Program-made: the position numbers and the translations under genes | In this document: one piece after another, positions 1 through 12,171 of the stretch | How positions within the stretch are numbered: position 1 is the first letter of the stretch | How the letters are laid out: the number at the start of each line of letters is the position of its first letter | From: Siphonodentalium dalli | Taxonomy: Eukaryota; Mollusca; Scaphopoda; Gadilida; Siphonodentaliidae | Direction: 5' to 3' | Length of the DNA: 64,000 nucleotides | Assembly (NCBI GenBank): GCA_032622095.1 | Contig: CP136061.1 | Location: 37,887,797 to 37,951,796, forward strand | The notes under the pieces: generated by a model | Seen by the model: the letters and a program-made list of their open reading frames with translations, nothing else | Database searches by the model: none | What the model was told of the DNA's origin: nothing

Positions 1-859
1 GGTGACAGGTTGGAAATTTCCAACACTTGGAAAGCTTGTGTCCTGGTCACTCCCCCGTGGCCAGTCAAAAAACTGCTAATTAATATAAGAAAACAATATT
101 GTTATACATTTGGTCAACATTGTCATTGGAATTGTCATCAGTTGTAAATTTTCCAACCTAAGTGGGTTGTCAGGTTTGAAATTTCCAACTCTAGGAATGC
201 TTGAGGCTAGTCTAGATGCTAGGATTTTGCGATTTTCTTGTTCAGATTACAAAATGTTCGCACACTGGGCCGAACTATGGTCGGCCCGGTGTGTCATTGT
301 CTCCCCCCCCCCCGTGGCCAATACAAAAATGCTAATAAGTTTAACAATATTTTACTACATTTGGTCAAACTTGTGGACTGAAATGGTCATCAGTTGGACA
401 ATTTTCCAACCTGAGGGGAGTGTGAGGTTTGAAATATCCAACACTATAGGAAAACTTTAGTTGAGGCCAGTCTAGATGCTAGGTTTGTGATTTTCTTGTT
501 CAAATTTCAAATTTTTCTCACACGGCCGAACAACCATGCATGGTCAGCCCGATGTGTCGTGGTCTCTTGGCCGTAGCCGTGTGCATTTGTATGGAGTTAG
601 ACCATTAGATGCTAGGATTTATGCAGTGTTTCAGGTTAAAATATCTGAATGTTCTCATACCGGGAATATAGAATAATGGTTTACGAAGATATAGGATATT
701 AGGCCTAAGAGCACTGAGGTGCAACGGGGGGGGGGGTGGTGCAAATGGAATTATGCAAACTTGTGTTCGGTCTGATTCTGATTCAAGGGGGGGGGGGGTG
801 CAGTTGGAATTTTCCAAGGTAGACACCCCCCGAACGGAAACCCTCTAGCCACGTTCCTG
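1..859 (-). mobile_element. hAT-like non-autonomous element, cut by window edge
   Basis: The segment is homologous over most of its length to the complete copy at 55660-56688. It ends with CTCTAGCCACGTTCCTG at 859, matching the CCACGTCCCTG end of the other copy. Inside are modules of about 250 bases, each with palindromic TTGGAAATTTCCAA-type motifs, a GGCCGA...TCGGCC stem and G- or C-runs. No transposase reading frame is seen. The left terminus lies outside the window. Strand is arbitrary. Confidence 0.7.
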
Positions 860-860
860 T

Positions 861-1367
861 CTCTACTGTGGCTAACGCCCGTAGAGATCATATCCACCAG
901 TACACAACCCAGGAACTGATGCTCTGACCCGGTCTGAAAGGGAACTATATAACATTGAACAAACAAGGTAGGGAATTTATTTCTTTGTTAATACTTGTTC
1001 CTCAATAAGCTACTTGATATTAGGGTGTGGTCCCAGCTCAAGATTGCCTGACCTAGCACAGCCCCCTTGTGTTTACTTTTGTGAGTCAATATCGCAATAA
1101 ACATTGAAATAATTACCCATGATAAATTCAATAATTGTAAGCGACGCAAAGCAAAATCGCTCACAAAGTCACTTAAATCGTGCAATTGTGATTTGGGACC
1201 TTCATCAACAGTGAAGTACAATTAACAAGGAACAGATAATAACTAAGAAAAATATTCCTCGCGTTATTTGTTCAACTTTATAGGGTTCCCTGTCAAAACT
1301 TCAAAAAGTTCCAAGGTTATTTAATGGTGGAATATGATCTCTACGGGCGTTAGTCAACCAAGTAGAG
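861..1367. mobile_element. Element with about 40-bp inverted ends
   Basis: The segment starting CTAACGCCCGTAGAGATCAT (arm 861-901) returns as its reverse complement at 1325-1367. The two arms are separated by about 420 bases with no coding capacity. This has the form of a MITE or decayed DNA transposon. A target duplication was not identified, so the class is open. Confidence 0.5.
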
Positions 1368-2848
1368 GTTCATGGCATGATCTCCATAGAGCCAAGAGTA
1401 TTGAACATTATATTGATATACATCTGGAACTCATTTGATAAAATGAGTTTTTCTGGTCCAGTTATGGACGAATCCAGTTGTGTGCAAAAAATCGGTGATT
1501 GAACGACATACAATAGATAGTACACAGTTGAATGAATGTACGGACTGTAAGAACTGTATTTATTTTAGCGTTAACCAAACCGCTTCAATGTGCCCTTTAA
1601 GTAAGTAATGCTTTATTCTCTCCCTCCGTGCATATGTTTGCCAAATTTTAATGAAGAAAGTAAAACACTTCACAAAATTTACAGAAAACAACCGAGAGTG
1701 TTTATGGTCTTGGTTCTATGGGGGAGCTCCGTTTGTGTCATAATGTTGAGTCATTGTTTTCAATAATATCATAAAAAATCATACCCCCATATATTAACAT
1801 GAACAAAATCATACCCCCATATATTAACATGAATAATAAAGCAACGACACATATTCAACCAGCTCGAAAACTCACCTAATTATTATAATTGGGAAATATA
1901 ATACCTCCCCAATACCACGATGTCACTCGTGTGCTCCAGTCATAAACTCATTTTCGTTATAATTACCAGTTTGTGTGCATCGTTGAAAGAGCACATGAGT
2001 GAACTTTGCACTAATTCATGGCTCAAATTAATTCATTTGTTGAGATGGTTCCATAAATGGTCTGATTTAGTGTAAAGTGCCCTAATTATCGAATTACAAG
2101 ATCACATTATAAACAACATATTCGATATTATATACCAAAGCTCCAAAACATTGTATCATCAACTTATCGGTCGAATAAACTGTGAACATGTTGTTTCTGT
2201 CAAGGTACCGACGTGTGATTGATTTCGATCTGGTCTGTACTGCCAGTTTATTATTCTCAATGGAAGGGGAATAACTATATCTCTTAATTGTGCATTATGC
2301 TGAATTATGGGGTAAATAACTGGATAAGTCTCCGTGTGAATCTGAGAATCTCTATCACTTGGTGGACACTCCTTGGCCACAGCTTTTCAGTATTCTGATG
2401 GAATATATATATTGGTTCCTCTTCCAAATGGTATATAACATGGAATATGTTGTATATAATGTGATGCATTCGAAAATTAAGTGGGCCTTTACATTCTCAA
2501 TTGTTGAAGAAGAACAGTTACATGCATTATCTATTTATCCATATTTGAGACCCCTGGAGTGAATATGATGTGCGAAAGACGTGAACATGAAGTTATCGAG
2601 ATGTGAAAGAATTGGAAGAAGAATGATATTTGCTCTTTAATACTATGTAGCTCTGTTTATTCTCTGTTTGTCTGCTTTTTCCAATAAAAAATTAAAAAAA
2701 GACAAATTCACAATAGTTCAGCCCAACGAATACAAATGTTATATTCAGTGTTATTCACTCAAACAGTGAAAACTCTACTGGAAATAGACCAGCGTGTTAA
2801 TAGACACGTTTAACTAGCATTTGGTTATATGACGTATGTCCTAAAACT
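1368..2848. other. Non-coding stretch with one short tandem duplication
   Basis: AT-rich sequence with no convincing reading frame. The only structure noted is a direct duplication of about 31 bases at 1774-1832 (core CATACCCCCATATATTAACA, twice). Confidence 0.5.
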
Positions 2849-3050
2849 TACAGTAATGCTCTAAGTAATCGACTTCTTAACCACAGCAGAATTATGGGTA
2901 ACTTTTCAGGATTTAGTCGGAAATATGGCTTGTTGCTCTCCCCGAGAGCTTTCCGATGAATGGCAACAAGCCATATTTCCGACTAAATCCTGAAAAGTTA
3001 CCCATAATTCTGCTGTGGTTAAGAAGTCGATTACTTAGAGCATTACTGTA
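2849..3050. mobile_element. Foldback MITE, Tc1/mariner-like, copy 1
   Basis: An almost perfect palindrome: TACAGTAATGCTCTAAGTAA at the left is mirrored by its reverse complement ending GCATTACTGTA at 3050, with arms of about 85-90 bases and a loop of about 20. The ends read TA-CAGT...ACTG-TA, fitting the TA target site of Tc1/mariner elements. A second, shorter copy is at 15866-16025. Confidence 0.75.
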
Positions 3051-4275
3051 TCTGGGCCAAATTTCCATTGATCAGTAGACATGACATGAAACTCCTCAAA
3101 TGTAGAAACATATTTGTCTATTGTTGTCATTTCTAAATGAAAATAATAATTTCTTTTTTAATCAGGAATAATGAAACACTGAATTCCTTCTCATACTTTT
3201 TAAACGGCTCATTCGAGATTCCAAATTTGGAAGGAGATATAAGATAAGTTGACAGATATACGAAACATTAATATACCGGCTTCATATGCTCTGAAAAAAT
3301 ACTTTCCAAGGTCTCAACCATTTCCCAGCCGTTTTGAATTTTTCGCACAGAAGTGAAACACATGCTCTTCATTTCTACCATATCCGGAGCAGATTGGCAC
3401 GGAACGCTCTTTTCTGTTCCTTGCCGTGAAAATTGCTGCGTTTTGTTTGGGACCCAAATACCATGTTCAAAGATGTATTTTTATGACTTCAATGCGTCTA
3501 CATGGGCAATATCATGCTCAAAGAAAGAACTAAAGTATTTATCGACCTACTTCGATAACGGGAAAAATTAAAAAGCGAATATTATTAGGTGCATTTTGGA
3601 GCGCAAACCCCAAGAGGCTTTAAAATATAATATCATCGATGTATAAACTGCACTGTTGTATAAATAAAATGTTATATTTTACAGAAGTTCTTGGAAAATG
3701 TTCATGTCAATAAATAACGGAACGTGGGCCTGCATTTTCCAACTCTTAGATGGTTCTTATATTGTATGTCACATTCATCATATGCATATAATACATTTTG
3801 AGAAAATCCATTTTGAAAAATGAGGTACATTTGTAAAACTTGGGATTAGAGGGAGCTCGTCTGTACACCTTCAGTTATGCCGCGCACTATCAATTAATTC
3901 GTGGCCAAGAATAATTAATTTGACAGCTTTTATTATAGTAATTTCGTGTGTTTACTTCCATGTATATGCTATCATCCTAGTTGAACGGGGCGTAGGACTG
4001 AGTGTGAGTTATTTTCTGTCTGTAGCCAATGCTTGAAATTTACGGTCACAAAAACAGGTAGAAGTTAAATTTAGAAAAATTATACTGCTATTAAACTGCT
4101 ACACCCCTTGCTACGACAACATCGGAGGTATATCGATATTTCATACTTGGATGTCGATTTTGAGCTATCGTCTCCGTGTTTCACTTGTATATACATAGAC
4201 AATTAAATGGTGTCTTCCTCGCCAATGTTGTGAGTCAAATGACCAGCGTCTATAATAGTAAGAATCGATCTAGCT
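3051..4275. other. Non-coding stretch, nothing recognised
   Basis: No coding region, RNA gene or defined repeat was recognised. Short open frames here have no family resemblance. Confidence 0.4.
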
Positions 4276-4820
4276 CTCATACCATCATTATCTTTAAAAT
4301 GTTCAACTACATTTAATATGCACGATCTTATTTAATTGTGAACTTATGATCTAACAGTAAGGCCGGATTCGTCATATCCAGGTTAAAGGCACGGGCGGCG
4401 TTCGTGTTGCAGAAATATTCATATTTGTTCAAATCGCCATCAACAGAATGAATATTAATGTCAATCAGCGCGTAAATAGTATATTGTCGTCAAGACGTAC
4501 GATGGTGTACGTAAACAAGAGCCTGCTCGTGTTACAGCTGTTGAAGCTGGTTTAAATATACACTGGCGGTCTGGCGAAACCGGTTCTAATGGGACATGTA
4601 TGGTTTAAACCTACATTGGCGTCCAGCCACACCGGGTCTAAGGGGGCGTTTGTGGTACATGTAGTTCAGTGGCTATCATATTCTATAAGATGAGGATGGA
4701 ATCAGACTACCCAGTTACCAGCCGGACCAGTAGAGTTATTGTTGTCCCGCCCTCAGTTATCGATGTTATGTACAGCTTCACCCATGTAAAACGGTCGAGA
4801 AAAGACAGATTCGTCATCTC
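4276..4820 (+). repeat. Segmental duplication unit A, first copy
   Basis: From CTCTCATACCATCATTATCT to the GGTCGAGAAAAGACAGATTC region, this segment recurs almost unchanged at 7066-7590 with a few indels. It covers the left end of the CCGGATTC-terminus element at 4355. High identity suggests a recent local duplication. Confidence 0.75.
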
Positions 4821-5231
4821 AGGTCAAGCCCCCCCCCCATAAACGCGGTTTTGCTAGATCGTCGAATTATATGGTTAAGTTGCCGGTTTAAGGTTATGAT
4901 ACGTAAAAATCGCAATTAACAAAACATTTATCCCCACACTTTACAGGTATGAGTGCTTCTCGTTGATACATTTCCAATGAAATATGCTCGTTGTCGTAAT
5001 TATCGATTTTAGCTGTTGATAGAACGCCGCGGTCCGCATTAGGCAAGTACTATTAATTATCTCGACCACACGCATACAATACTGCTAAACCATGGGTCTG
5101 GCTGAACCATGTTTAAACCAGAGATGACGAATGCGTCACGTAGACCGCCGATGTAGCTGTCAATTGCGGTCTAAACATAGAGGTTTAAGTAGACCATGTT
5201 TAAACCGTAGATGATGAATCCGGCTACAGTG
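4355..5231. mobile_element. DNA transposon with CCGGATTC inverted ends, copy 1
   Basis: Left end CAGTAAGGCCGGATTCGTCA; the right end, read inverted, is CACTGTAGCCGGATTCATCA. This gives imperfect inverted termini of about 24 bases around 0.88 kb of non-coding sequence. TTTAAAC-containing motifs recur near both ends. Related pieces lie at about 5450-6403, 7146-7590 and 20233-20700. No transposase frame or clear target duplication was seen, so the superfamily is unassigned. Confidence 0.55.
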
Positions 5232-5449
5232 TTCAAAATATTTGAAGAAACAAAGTAAAAGTGGAGCTGTAAATATTCTCGAGTGAGGGCATGTCTAAGT
5301 GGCGATTTCGACTGGTGTTATCATGTCACAGTTGATTAATTCGCAAGCGAGCTTTATTCGAGTGTATTCATTCGCACGCGAGCTTTGCTCAGACATGGAC
5401 ATGTTCCTTCAATATGATTTTTACAACTGTCTTGTGGATTCTCTTTTTT

Positions 5450-6403
5450 GGCTTGTGTCAATCACATAAACTGGTGTTTTCCACGAATTAATTTTATTAA
5501 AAGCTGTCCCTATTCATGGTTGCCCACTTTCAACAGTTCGGATGCCGCTTCTGGTGTGCACCCGTAAGCAAATTTCGTTGACTTGACTGACCTCTTGGTC
5601 CAGGATTGACTCGATTATGGAGCCTTTATTCGGCGTCAGAATAAATGTGCGATAGGGGACTGCGAAACCTTTGCCCACATTTTGATCATTTGCCCATTTT
5701 AATTTTAAATTTAAATTTAAAACAAACAAATATCATTTAAATTTAAATTTTGTTTCTTGTTAGATTCAACTCCTTACTCAATTTAACAACAAATGTTTTT
5801 AAATTTTGTTAAATAACATTTTACTTATTTTTAAATCAACATTTTTGAAACCTAAAGCCGTTAAACCACCCGAGTCACCTAATTTGGTTGAAATCAGTCC
5901 AGGGGTATGGGAGAACAGTTGCGAACAGACAAACGGACATACAGATAGATAGCTCCTACACCCTTTAATATATACAGATATACACCAAATTTTGTCTTTG
6001 CGGGTAAAGCATCTTGCAGAAAATCTATCACAAACAAAGTGATGCACAGCGCGTGAAACTCGTTTTGAGAGACATGCCCTATGTCAAATTGAATTAAACC
6101 AGAATGAGATCATGGTCCATGAGCGATACTTGTTTCGCAATGAATAAATCCATTGAGTGTGCACGCGTTCGCGATAATTTATGACGTGTCAATAACCATT
6201 ATATCGGCCTGTCTTTTGGTCCGATTGGTAAGAGGGAAGTTTGACTGCATGCTCATATCACCGAATCGAGTTGTCAATTAGCTGGCAACTGAACGACAAA
6301 AAACCCCCATTATACCCTGTTTGGCTGGACCGGCAATGTAGGTTTAAATGAGGTTTAAAACTCGGAGGTTTAAACCGGAGATCACGAATCCGGCCAGAGT
6401 GTG
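5450..6403. mobile_element. CCGGATTC-terminus element, second form
   Basis: Its right end (6380-6403), read inverted, is CACTCTGGCCGGATTCGTGA, matching the family termini. The stretch from about 5890 to 6395 is repeated as its reverse complement at 20233-20700. The left boundary is uncertain. The AAATTTAAATTT palindromes near 5700-5750 lie inside it. No coding capacity was recognised. Confidence 0.5.
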
Positions 6404-6789
6404 GCTTGCACGGGCGATTACTTTGTCCTCTTCATTCTTAATTTGGAACAACAAAGCGCGGTGGACAAAGCCAAACTAGGAGGTGAAATAAGACAGCTTA
6501 TATATTCGCGTCTTGACATTCAGAATTCCACAGGAATTTCATTTTCATCTTTGTTAATCTGATTAAACAGAAGCTAGTTCGACACAATCTGAGATAATCG
6601 GAGATGTTCTCCCGAAAATCCCATACAGTATCTGCTTACAATAGAACGTGTTTTAGGTAGATAATTTGCTTAGAATCGCCTCATTTTTAGTCGATAATGT
6701 GCTGAAAATAAGAACGTTTTAGTCACATTTATCGACTCATAATGCGGCGATTCTAAGTAGATATGTGCGGAAATGACACAAATCATCCA
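6404..6789. other. Non-coding; dispersed repeat from 6683
   Basis: The part from about 6683 into 6840 (GTCGATAATGTGCTGAAA and onward) resembles 11720-11850. Nothing else was recognised. Confidence 0.4.
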
Positions 6790-7055
6790 ACTCGCGACTT
6801 CTAAGGTGTACGCTCGTTAAGATGAGTTGTCAATGTGGCCCGCGCCATAAAACTAAATAACGGATAGGACTGCACTGTCTGCTTATTTCAGAATCAGATA
6901 ATCACATTATGTACCTATTTCACATCATATATGTAGATCGATTGTGTGCGTATTTGCGCGAGGATATGTTGCAAGAACACTTCTGACTTCTTTCTTAGAA
7001 CAAAGAACAGGCCACTCCTGTGCTGCAAGTGATGTATGAAGATAAAATGTAACCC
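6790..7055 (+). repeat. Segmental duplication unit B, first copy
   Basis: From CGACTTCTAAGGTGTACGCT to AAGATAAAATGTAACCC this segment recurs at 7591-7846 with few differences. Together with unit A, the order is A (4276), B (6790), A (7066), B (7591), so a region including both was copied. Confidence 0.75.
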
Positions 7056-7065
7056 ATCTTCTATC

Positions 7066-7590
7066 AGCTCTCATACCATCATTATCTTTAAAATGTTCAA
7101 CTACATTTAATATGCACGATCTTTTTAATTGTGAACTTATGATCTAACAGTAAGGCCGGATTCGTCATATCCAGGTTAAAGGCACGGGCGGCGTTCGTTG
7201 CAGAAATAACCATCAACAGAAGGAATATTAAAATATATATATAATTTTGTTCATATGCCAATCAGCGCTTAAATAGTATATTGTCGTCAAGACGTACTAT
7301 GGTGTACGTAAACAAGAGCCTGCTCGTGTTACAGCTGTTAAAGCTGGTTTAAATGGGGCATGTATGGTTTAGACCTACATTGGCGTCCAGCCACACCGGG
7401 TATAAGGGGGCGTTTGTGATAGTTCAGTGGCTATCAGATTCTATAAGATGATGATGCAATCAGACTACCCAGTTACCAGCCGGACCAGTAGAGTGATTGT
7501 TGTCCCGCCCCCAGTTATCGATGTTATGTACAGCTTCACCCATGTAAAGCGGTCGAGAAAAGACAGATTCGTCATCTCAGGTCTAGCCCC
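7066..7590 (+). repeat. Segmental duplication unit A, second copy
   Basis: A near-identical copy of 4276-4820 carrying small deletions. It is joined directly to the second copy of unit B, so the junction at about 7590 differs from the first copy. Confidence 0.75.
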
Positions 7591-7846
7591 TCTCGACTTC
7601 TAAGGTGTACGCTCTTTAAGATTTGTTGTCAATGTGGCCCGCGCCATAAAACTAAATAACGGATAGGACTCCACTGTCTGCTTATTTCAGAATCAGATAA
7701 TCACATTATGTACCTATTTCACATCATAGATCGATTGTGTTCGTATTTGCGCGAGGATATGTTGCAAGAACACTTCTGACTTCTTCCTTAGACCAAAGAA
7801 CAGGCCACTGCTGCGCTGCAAGTGATGTATGAAGATAAAATGTAAC
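7591..7846 (+). repeat. Segmental duplication unit B, second copy
   Basis: A near-identical copy of 6790-7055. The C-terminal part of the minus-strand open frame at 7714-8295 lies within it. Confidence 0.75.
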
Positions 7847-8295
7847 CCCTTTTTTATCAGACACAACACGACCAAGAAAGGTAATATAAGATGTAAAAGT
7901 GACACTTTGTTGACTTTAATATCAAGTTGACATCTCACATACGTGAAAAGCTTACTAATTTCAGTTTTCAACAGTTTTTTGGAAATCTTCAAATAAGTAA
8001 TCCAGGTAGACCGTGTATTTGTTTCCACTAAAGCCACTTTAGAACATTCTTCATAACGCGTGGAACAACCGACATATTTGAAATGATGTAATCGACGAAT
8101 CAGATTACTCGACTGGAATTTGCCAGTATCAACTTGCCAAATAAAGCGTGCTTTGTTCTGTAAGCTACACACAGTTTCATCTTTCCGGAGTAACTGGTAT
8201 GCGTCTTCAACAACTTCAGGATATAATTGACGAAAATGTCTACCCTGTGCTAAATATTGGTGTATTCCCAGCCTATTTCTCGTAGAAATAAGCAC
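7714..8295 (-). CDS. Unrecognised 193-codon open frame
   Basis: One of the two longest open frames in the window. The N-terminal half is hydrophilic and balanced in composition (for example RRLHHFKYVGCSTRYEECSK). A hydrophobic segment follows (HLILPFLVVLCLI), then a tail encoded by duplicated repeat sequence shared with 6790-7055. No domain was recognised. It could be a decayed transposon or host exon, or chance. No splice sites or neighbouring exons support a gene. Confidence 0.15.
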   Translation of the reverse strand: MLISTRNRLGIHQYLAQGRHFRQLYPEVVEDAYQLLRKDETVCSLQNKARFIWQVDTGKFQSSNLIRRLHHFKYVGCSTRYEECSKVALVETNTRSTWITYLKISKKLLKTEISKLFTYVRCQLDIKVNKVSLLHLILPFLVVLCLIKKGLHFIFIHHLQRSSGLFFGLRKKSEVFLQHILAQIRTQSIYDVK

Positions 8296-8787
8296 AATAG
8301 GCTTATTTTATAATTGCACAAACTAAGTTCATATTGGCAATATTTGAAAACTCAAATACGCTGTATATGGGGATAAATGCTGGCTATTAAAACAGCCATA
8401 TATGGGAGGGAGTGTGTCAATATAAAATAATCCCGTATTTTGCTTATTATCACTCAACATATCCTCACACAAATAGATTCCTAAGCGACCTATCATATCC
8501 ACATAGGTTCATATTGGATTATTGGATTCTGAAACAAGCCGACGGTGAACATAAACACGTTATTCAGTTTTATACCGCGGGACATAGTGAAAAACAATAG
8601 CAAAATAAATGCTATTATAAGCTAATAATGTGCTGTTTTTTTGGGAGAACAGGCTGAATAATATACTGCCAGGCGTGTACTTTCATTATTCGTATGTGTA
8701 ATATATTCTCATGCAAATAGGTTCACATTGAACCTAAATATTCACATATATTCATTTTGGGTTTATTGTGTTATGAAATAACCTTAC
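8296..8787. other. Non-coding stretch, nothing recognised
   Basis: AT-rich sequence between the open frame above and the TTAA-flanked foldback element. No feature supported. Confidence 0.4.
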
Positions 8788-9512
8788 TTAACCCTTTCAG
8801 TGCCAAGTCCGATTTTTGTATCAACCCATATACCTTGTGCCAATGCATTCTCTTATTTTCTTATAGGTCGCCTCGCATATATAAGAGAATGCAATGGCCT
8901 AACAATTTTTCATCATTTGTTATTATTTTTTACAAGATTAATAATTTTTTCTTATATTCTTTAACAGTCTTATTTTGTAGGTTTAGTGCCAGGGAATCTT
9001 GCGTTTTTCATGGGCATCAAAATTATTACTATGAATACTTGGTGATAGTTTTGAGTATAACATGCCCCTAAGGTTTTATCCAGTTTGTTTTTAAATTTGC
9101 TATAACATGCTTAAGCATACCCCAAACAAAATTTCAACCCAAAAAAATCTAAAATAAAACATGTTTTTTTAAATGTTTTTTATTTTTTTTAGGGCCGATT
9201 TTACAGACCGTAAATTAGGGCACTAAAAGAGTTAACCCTTTTTTTTTTTAGATCTTTTTTTTTATTTTGGGTTGAATTTTTTTTGGGTATGCTTAAGCAT
9301 GATATAGCGAATTTAAAAACAAACTGGATAAAACCTTAGGGGCATGTTATAACTCAAAACTATCACCAAGTATTCATAGTAATAATTGTTAGGCAAATGC
9401 ATTCTCTTATATATGCGAGGCGACCTATGGTCGACTCGCATATACAAGAGAATGCATTGGCACAGGGTATATGGGTTGATACAAAAATCGGACTTGGCAC
9501 TGAAAGGGTTAA
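8788..9512. mobile_element. piggyBac-like foldback element (TTAA ends), copy 1
   Basis: Bounded by TTAA at 8788-8791 and 9509-9512. The termini are CCCTTTCAGTGCCAAGTCCG and its inverse. The whole element is a long inverted repeat: sequence near 9060-9150 (AAGGTTTTATCCAGTTTGTT) returns inverted at 9265-9365, with a further TTAA near 9233 at the centre. Each arm has a hairpin of the GCATTCTCTTATATATGCGA type. TTAA target sites and CCC-starting ends are the mark of piggyBac elements. No transposase is present. Confidence 0.7.
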
Positions 9513-10540
9513 GGGACGAGGGGCCCAGGTAGGATGCAACCATTGAGAAGTTCTGTAACCGCCAAAATGTGGTTACACGTAACGAACATTGAAGGAAGTG
9601 ACAAAATGTTGACGATGCAATTGGACAGGGCTCCAGGAAGAGCTTAAAGAGAAGTGTTCCCATAAGGTAGCAATTCACAATTTACAGAATTTTGGCAACG
9701 CGAGAAAGGGTACTGTACTTCATATATATGCGGAGTCATTATCGTTTGCATGATATCCATGAATATTTGTTTTTATTTTAGACTGCACGTTTAGTTGGTT
9801 TGTTCTGACCATTAGTCACTGAGTTATGGCAATTTATGTGCACCACATAAGCCCAATTTTACCCATTTATCGACCATATGCAACCCAGAAGCAGAAAAGT
9901 TATTGTAGTAATTTCAAAATATTGTCTTCAAAGAGTAGATGAACACATTCAGGGTAGATAATTCGGGATATTTTGCCAAAAAAAAAAGCACGTTGGCCTG
10001 CACTAAATACGAAAATCATGTTATGGATCAAACTTTCATAGCTTTTTGTGAACTTATTAAACAATCGAAGGAGTAACGCCACATTTCACATAGGCTGCAC
10101 TGGCAGTTATGTCAATGTCACACATACAACTATTTTTCTATAATAAATCTTTGCTGTCGTGTATAGCTACCTGATATGGCAAATACAGTGTCACTCACTA
10201 AATTGGTAATGTGATCGAGGCGCCTAGAAACCGAACACCACGTACATAAAATAAAAGAAAACGTTGACGTACATGTACAGCAGTATTCTCTCTGCGACAT
10301 TGGGGAATTACATTCACAGATACAAGATCTGGCAAACGAGATAAACGCTTAAGAGAGGTAACAACACAGGTAATAACTTCAGAAATAAATGTACCATAAT
10401 AATAGTCAGTACACTACAAGAGACGGCAAACAACGCATTTACTCTCTGCCATCTCTCTTGTATGGAGGGACAGCTTATCATGTCATGATATGGATAGATA
10501 ATATGATAATGTGTTTTCATTGTGCCATGATTGTGGCCCG
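9513..10540. other. Non-coding stretch, nothing recognised
   Basis: No coding region or repeat family recognised between the foldback element and the 30-bp minisatellite. Confidence 0.4.
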
Positions 10541-10834
10541 TGTCATCTAACGGAATAGTGAGTGTACGCACGCCATCTAACGGAATGGTGGGTGTACGCA
10601 CGCCATCTAACGGAATAGTGGGTGTACGCACGCCATCTACGGAATAGTGGCACCATCTAACGGAATAGTGGGTGTACGCACGCCATCTAACGGAATAGTG
10701 GGTGTACGCGCGCCGTCTAACATAATAGTGGATGTACACACGCCATCTAACGGAATAGTGGGTGTACGCACGCCATCTAACGGAATAGTGGGTGTACGCA
10801 CGCCATCTAACGGTATAATGGGTGTTAGCCCGCC
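10541..10834 (+). repeat. 30-bp minisatellite, ten units
   Basis: Unit CGCCATCTAACGGAATAGTG plus GGTGTACGCA, starting at 10541, 10571, 10601, 10631 (truncated), 10652, 10681, 10711, 10741, 10771 and 10801. The 10681-10740 and final units are more diverged. Because the unit is a multiple of three, frames stay open on both strands (repeats such as TPTIPLDGVR), but no gene context supports translation. Confidence 0.9.
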
Positions 10835-10894
10835 TTGAGTTTTTTTCAGAATCAATTGAGTCCCATATGAACCTATGTGAAGAGTTAGGTCCAA

Positions 10895-10962
10895 TATACA
10901 CGAATATACACGAATATACACGAATTTACACGAATATACACGAATATACACGAATTTACTCG
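10895..10962 (+). repeat. 10-bp tandem repeat ATACACGAAT
   Basis: About seven units of ACACGAATAT, some with ATTT in place of ATAT, starting 60 bases after the minisatellite. Confidence 0.9.
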
Positions 10963-11719
10963 AGGATATATTGTATAAGGCGCGTACATCTGGTTAGTCG
11001 ATTAAGGTTCACATAGAGCGTAATTCAGATTCAAACAATGACGATATCGGCTTATTTTAGTTTTGTTTAAATGCAATTAAAACTCGAACGCGGACACTTA
11101 CACCAGACCAAGCACAAAAAGATGCCTCCTTCTTTGTTTACAGAGAAATCAATGTGTTTTGTTTACGACCTTTCCCTACATAAATTATGGGAGTAATTAG
11201 CCAGGGTGATATGTATTCGGTCCCTATTCCTGGGTCGAATGTGTGTATAATATTCTGACTAAGTGTTATGAACCGTGTCTGGTTGAATCAATTTACCAAT
11301 GGGTCAACTAGACCTGGTTAACAGATATGGTAAAAACGCTACAAAGAATCAATTCCACGTATTTCGGCATATGATTATGTATGTTTAACACGCGGTAAAT
11401 CGGTGGCTGATGGATTACTTATACATGTAGATGAATTAATACACTCTGTATGCACACCGTTGTTTTATATTTGGTTACTGCGAACAGCAGCAATGCGTTC
11501 AAACAATAAATTGTTTTCCTAAAGATGATTATAGAGCGGCAGGTTGTGTTGACAGACGGAATATTTCGTATGGAGTTTTTGATCAATTTGCCGGAGATAG
11601 GTCGTTGTAGAACTGTTGAACTGAGTTTTCAGGATGAATGAACTGATTTTCGGTATTAATAAACTGAGTTTTCGGGATAAAGTGGACCAGTGTGATGGTG
11701 ACTATAACCCCGCCTTTGA
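10963..11719. other. Non-coding stretch, nothing recognised
   Basis: No coding region recognised. Confidence 0.4.
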
Positions 11720-11916
11720 ATCTTCGGCAACATTTTGAGTCGATAATGTGCTGAAAGTGAGAGCAGTTTCTAAGCAGATTATGTGCGGACAATGACACAA
11801 ATAAGCCAACCCACCACTGATCAGGTGTACGCTCTTTAACATGTGTTTCCATTGTGGCACACACACACACCCTCCGTCACACACACACACACACACACCC
11901 ACACCCTCACACACAT
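11720..11916. repeat. Dispersed repeat fragment and CA microsatellite
   Basis: 11720-11850 resembles 6683-6840 (GTCGATAATGTGCTGAAA and TGTACGCTCTTTAA motifs). From about 11855 to 11916 it runs into (CA)n broken by short CCCTC pieces. Confidence 0.6.
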
Positions 11917-12171
11917 ATATATATAGATAGATAAATAATTGTTAACAAGAAGAAACTTCAAATGACATGTACATCAAAATAATAATACAAAAATGTATAC
12001 CTAACAGATATCGAAACAAAACAAATAAATACTAAGGCTTAAAGAATAATAAGCATGTTTATAAAATAACACAAATCATACAGTTATAAATAAACGGAAT
12101 ACCAAAATTCTTATTTGAAAAAAAAACGAAAATAATAATTAAAAAGTTACACCAGAATTTAGACGACATCG

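Noticed and set aside
9313-9678. 121-codon minus-strand frame
   Set aside because: Lies over the arm of the TTAA foldback element and mirrors the frame at 8757-9071.
10541-10834. CRISPR array
   Set aside because: Units abut with no spacers and the DNA is animal.
10314-10951. Repeat proteins of 104-195 codons at 10.3-10.9 kb
   Set aside because: They arise from the 30-bp minisatellite, whose unit is a multiple of three; both strands are open at once.
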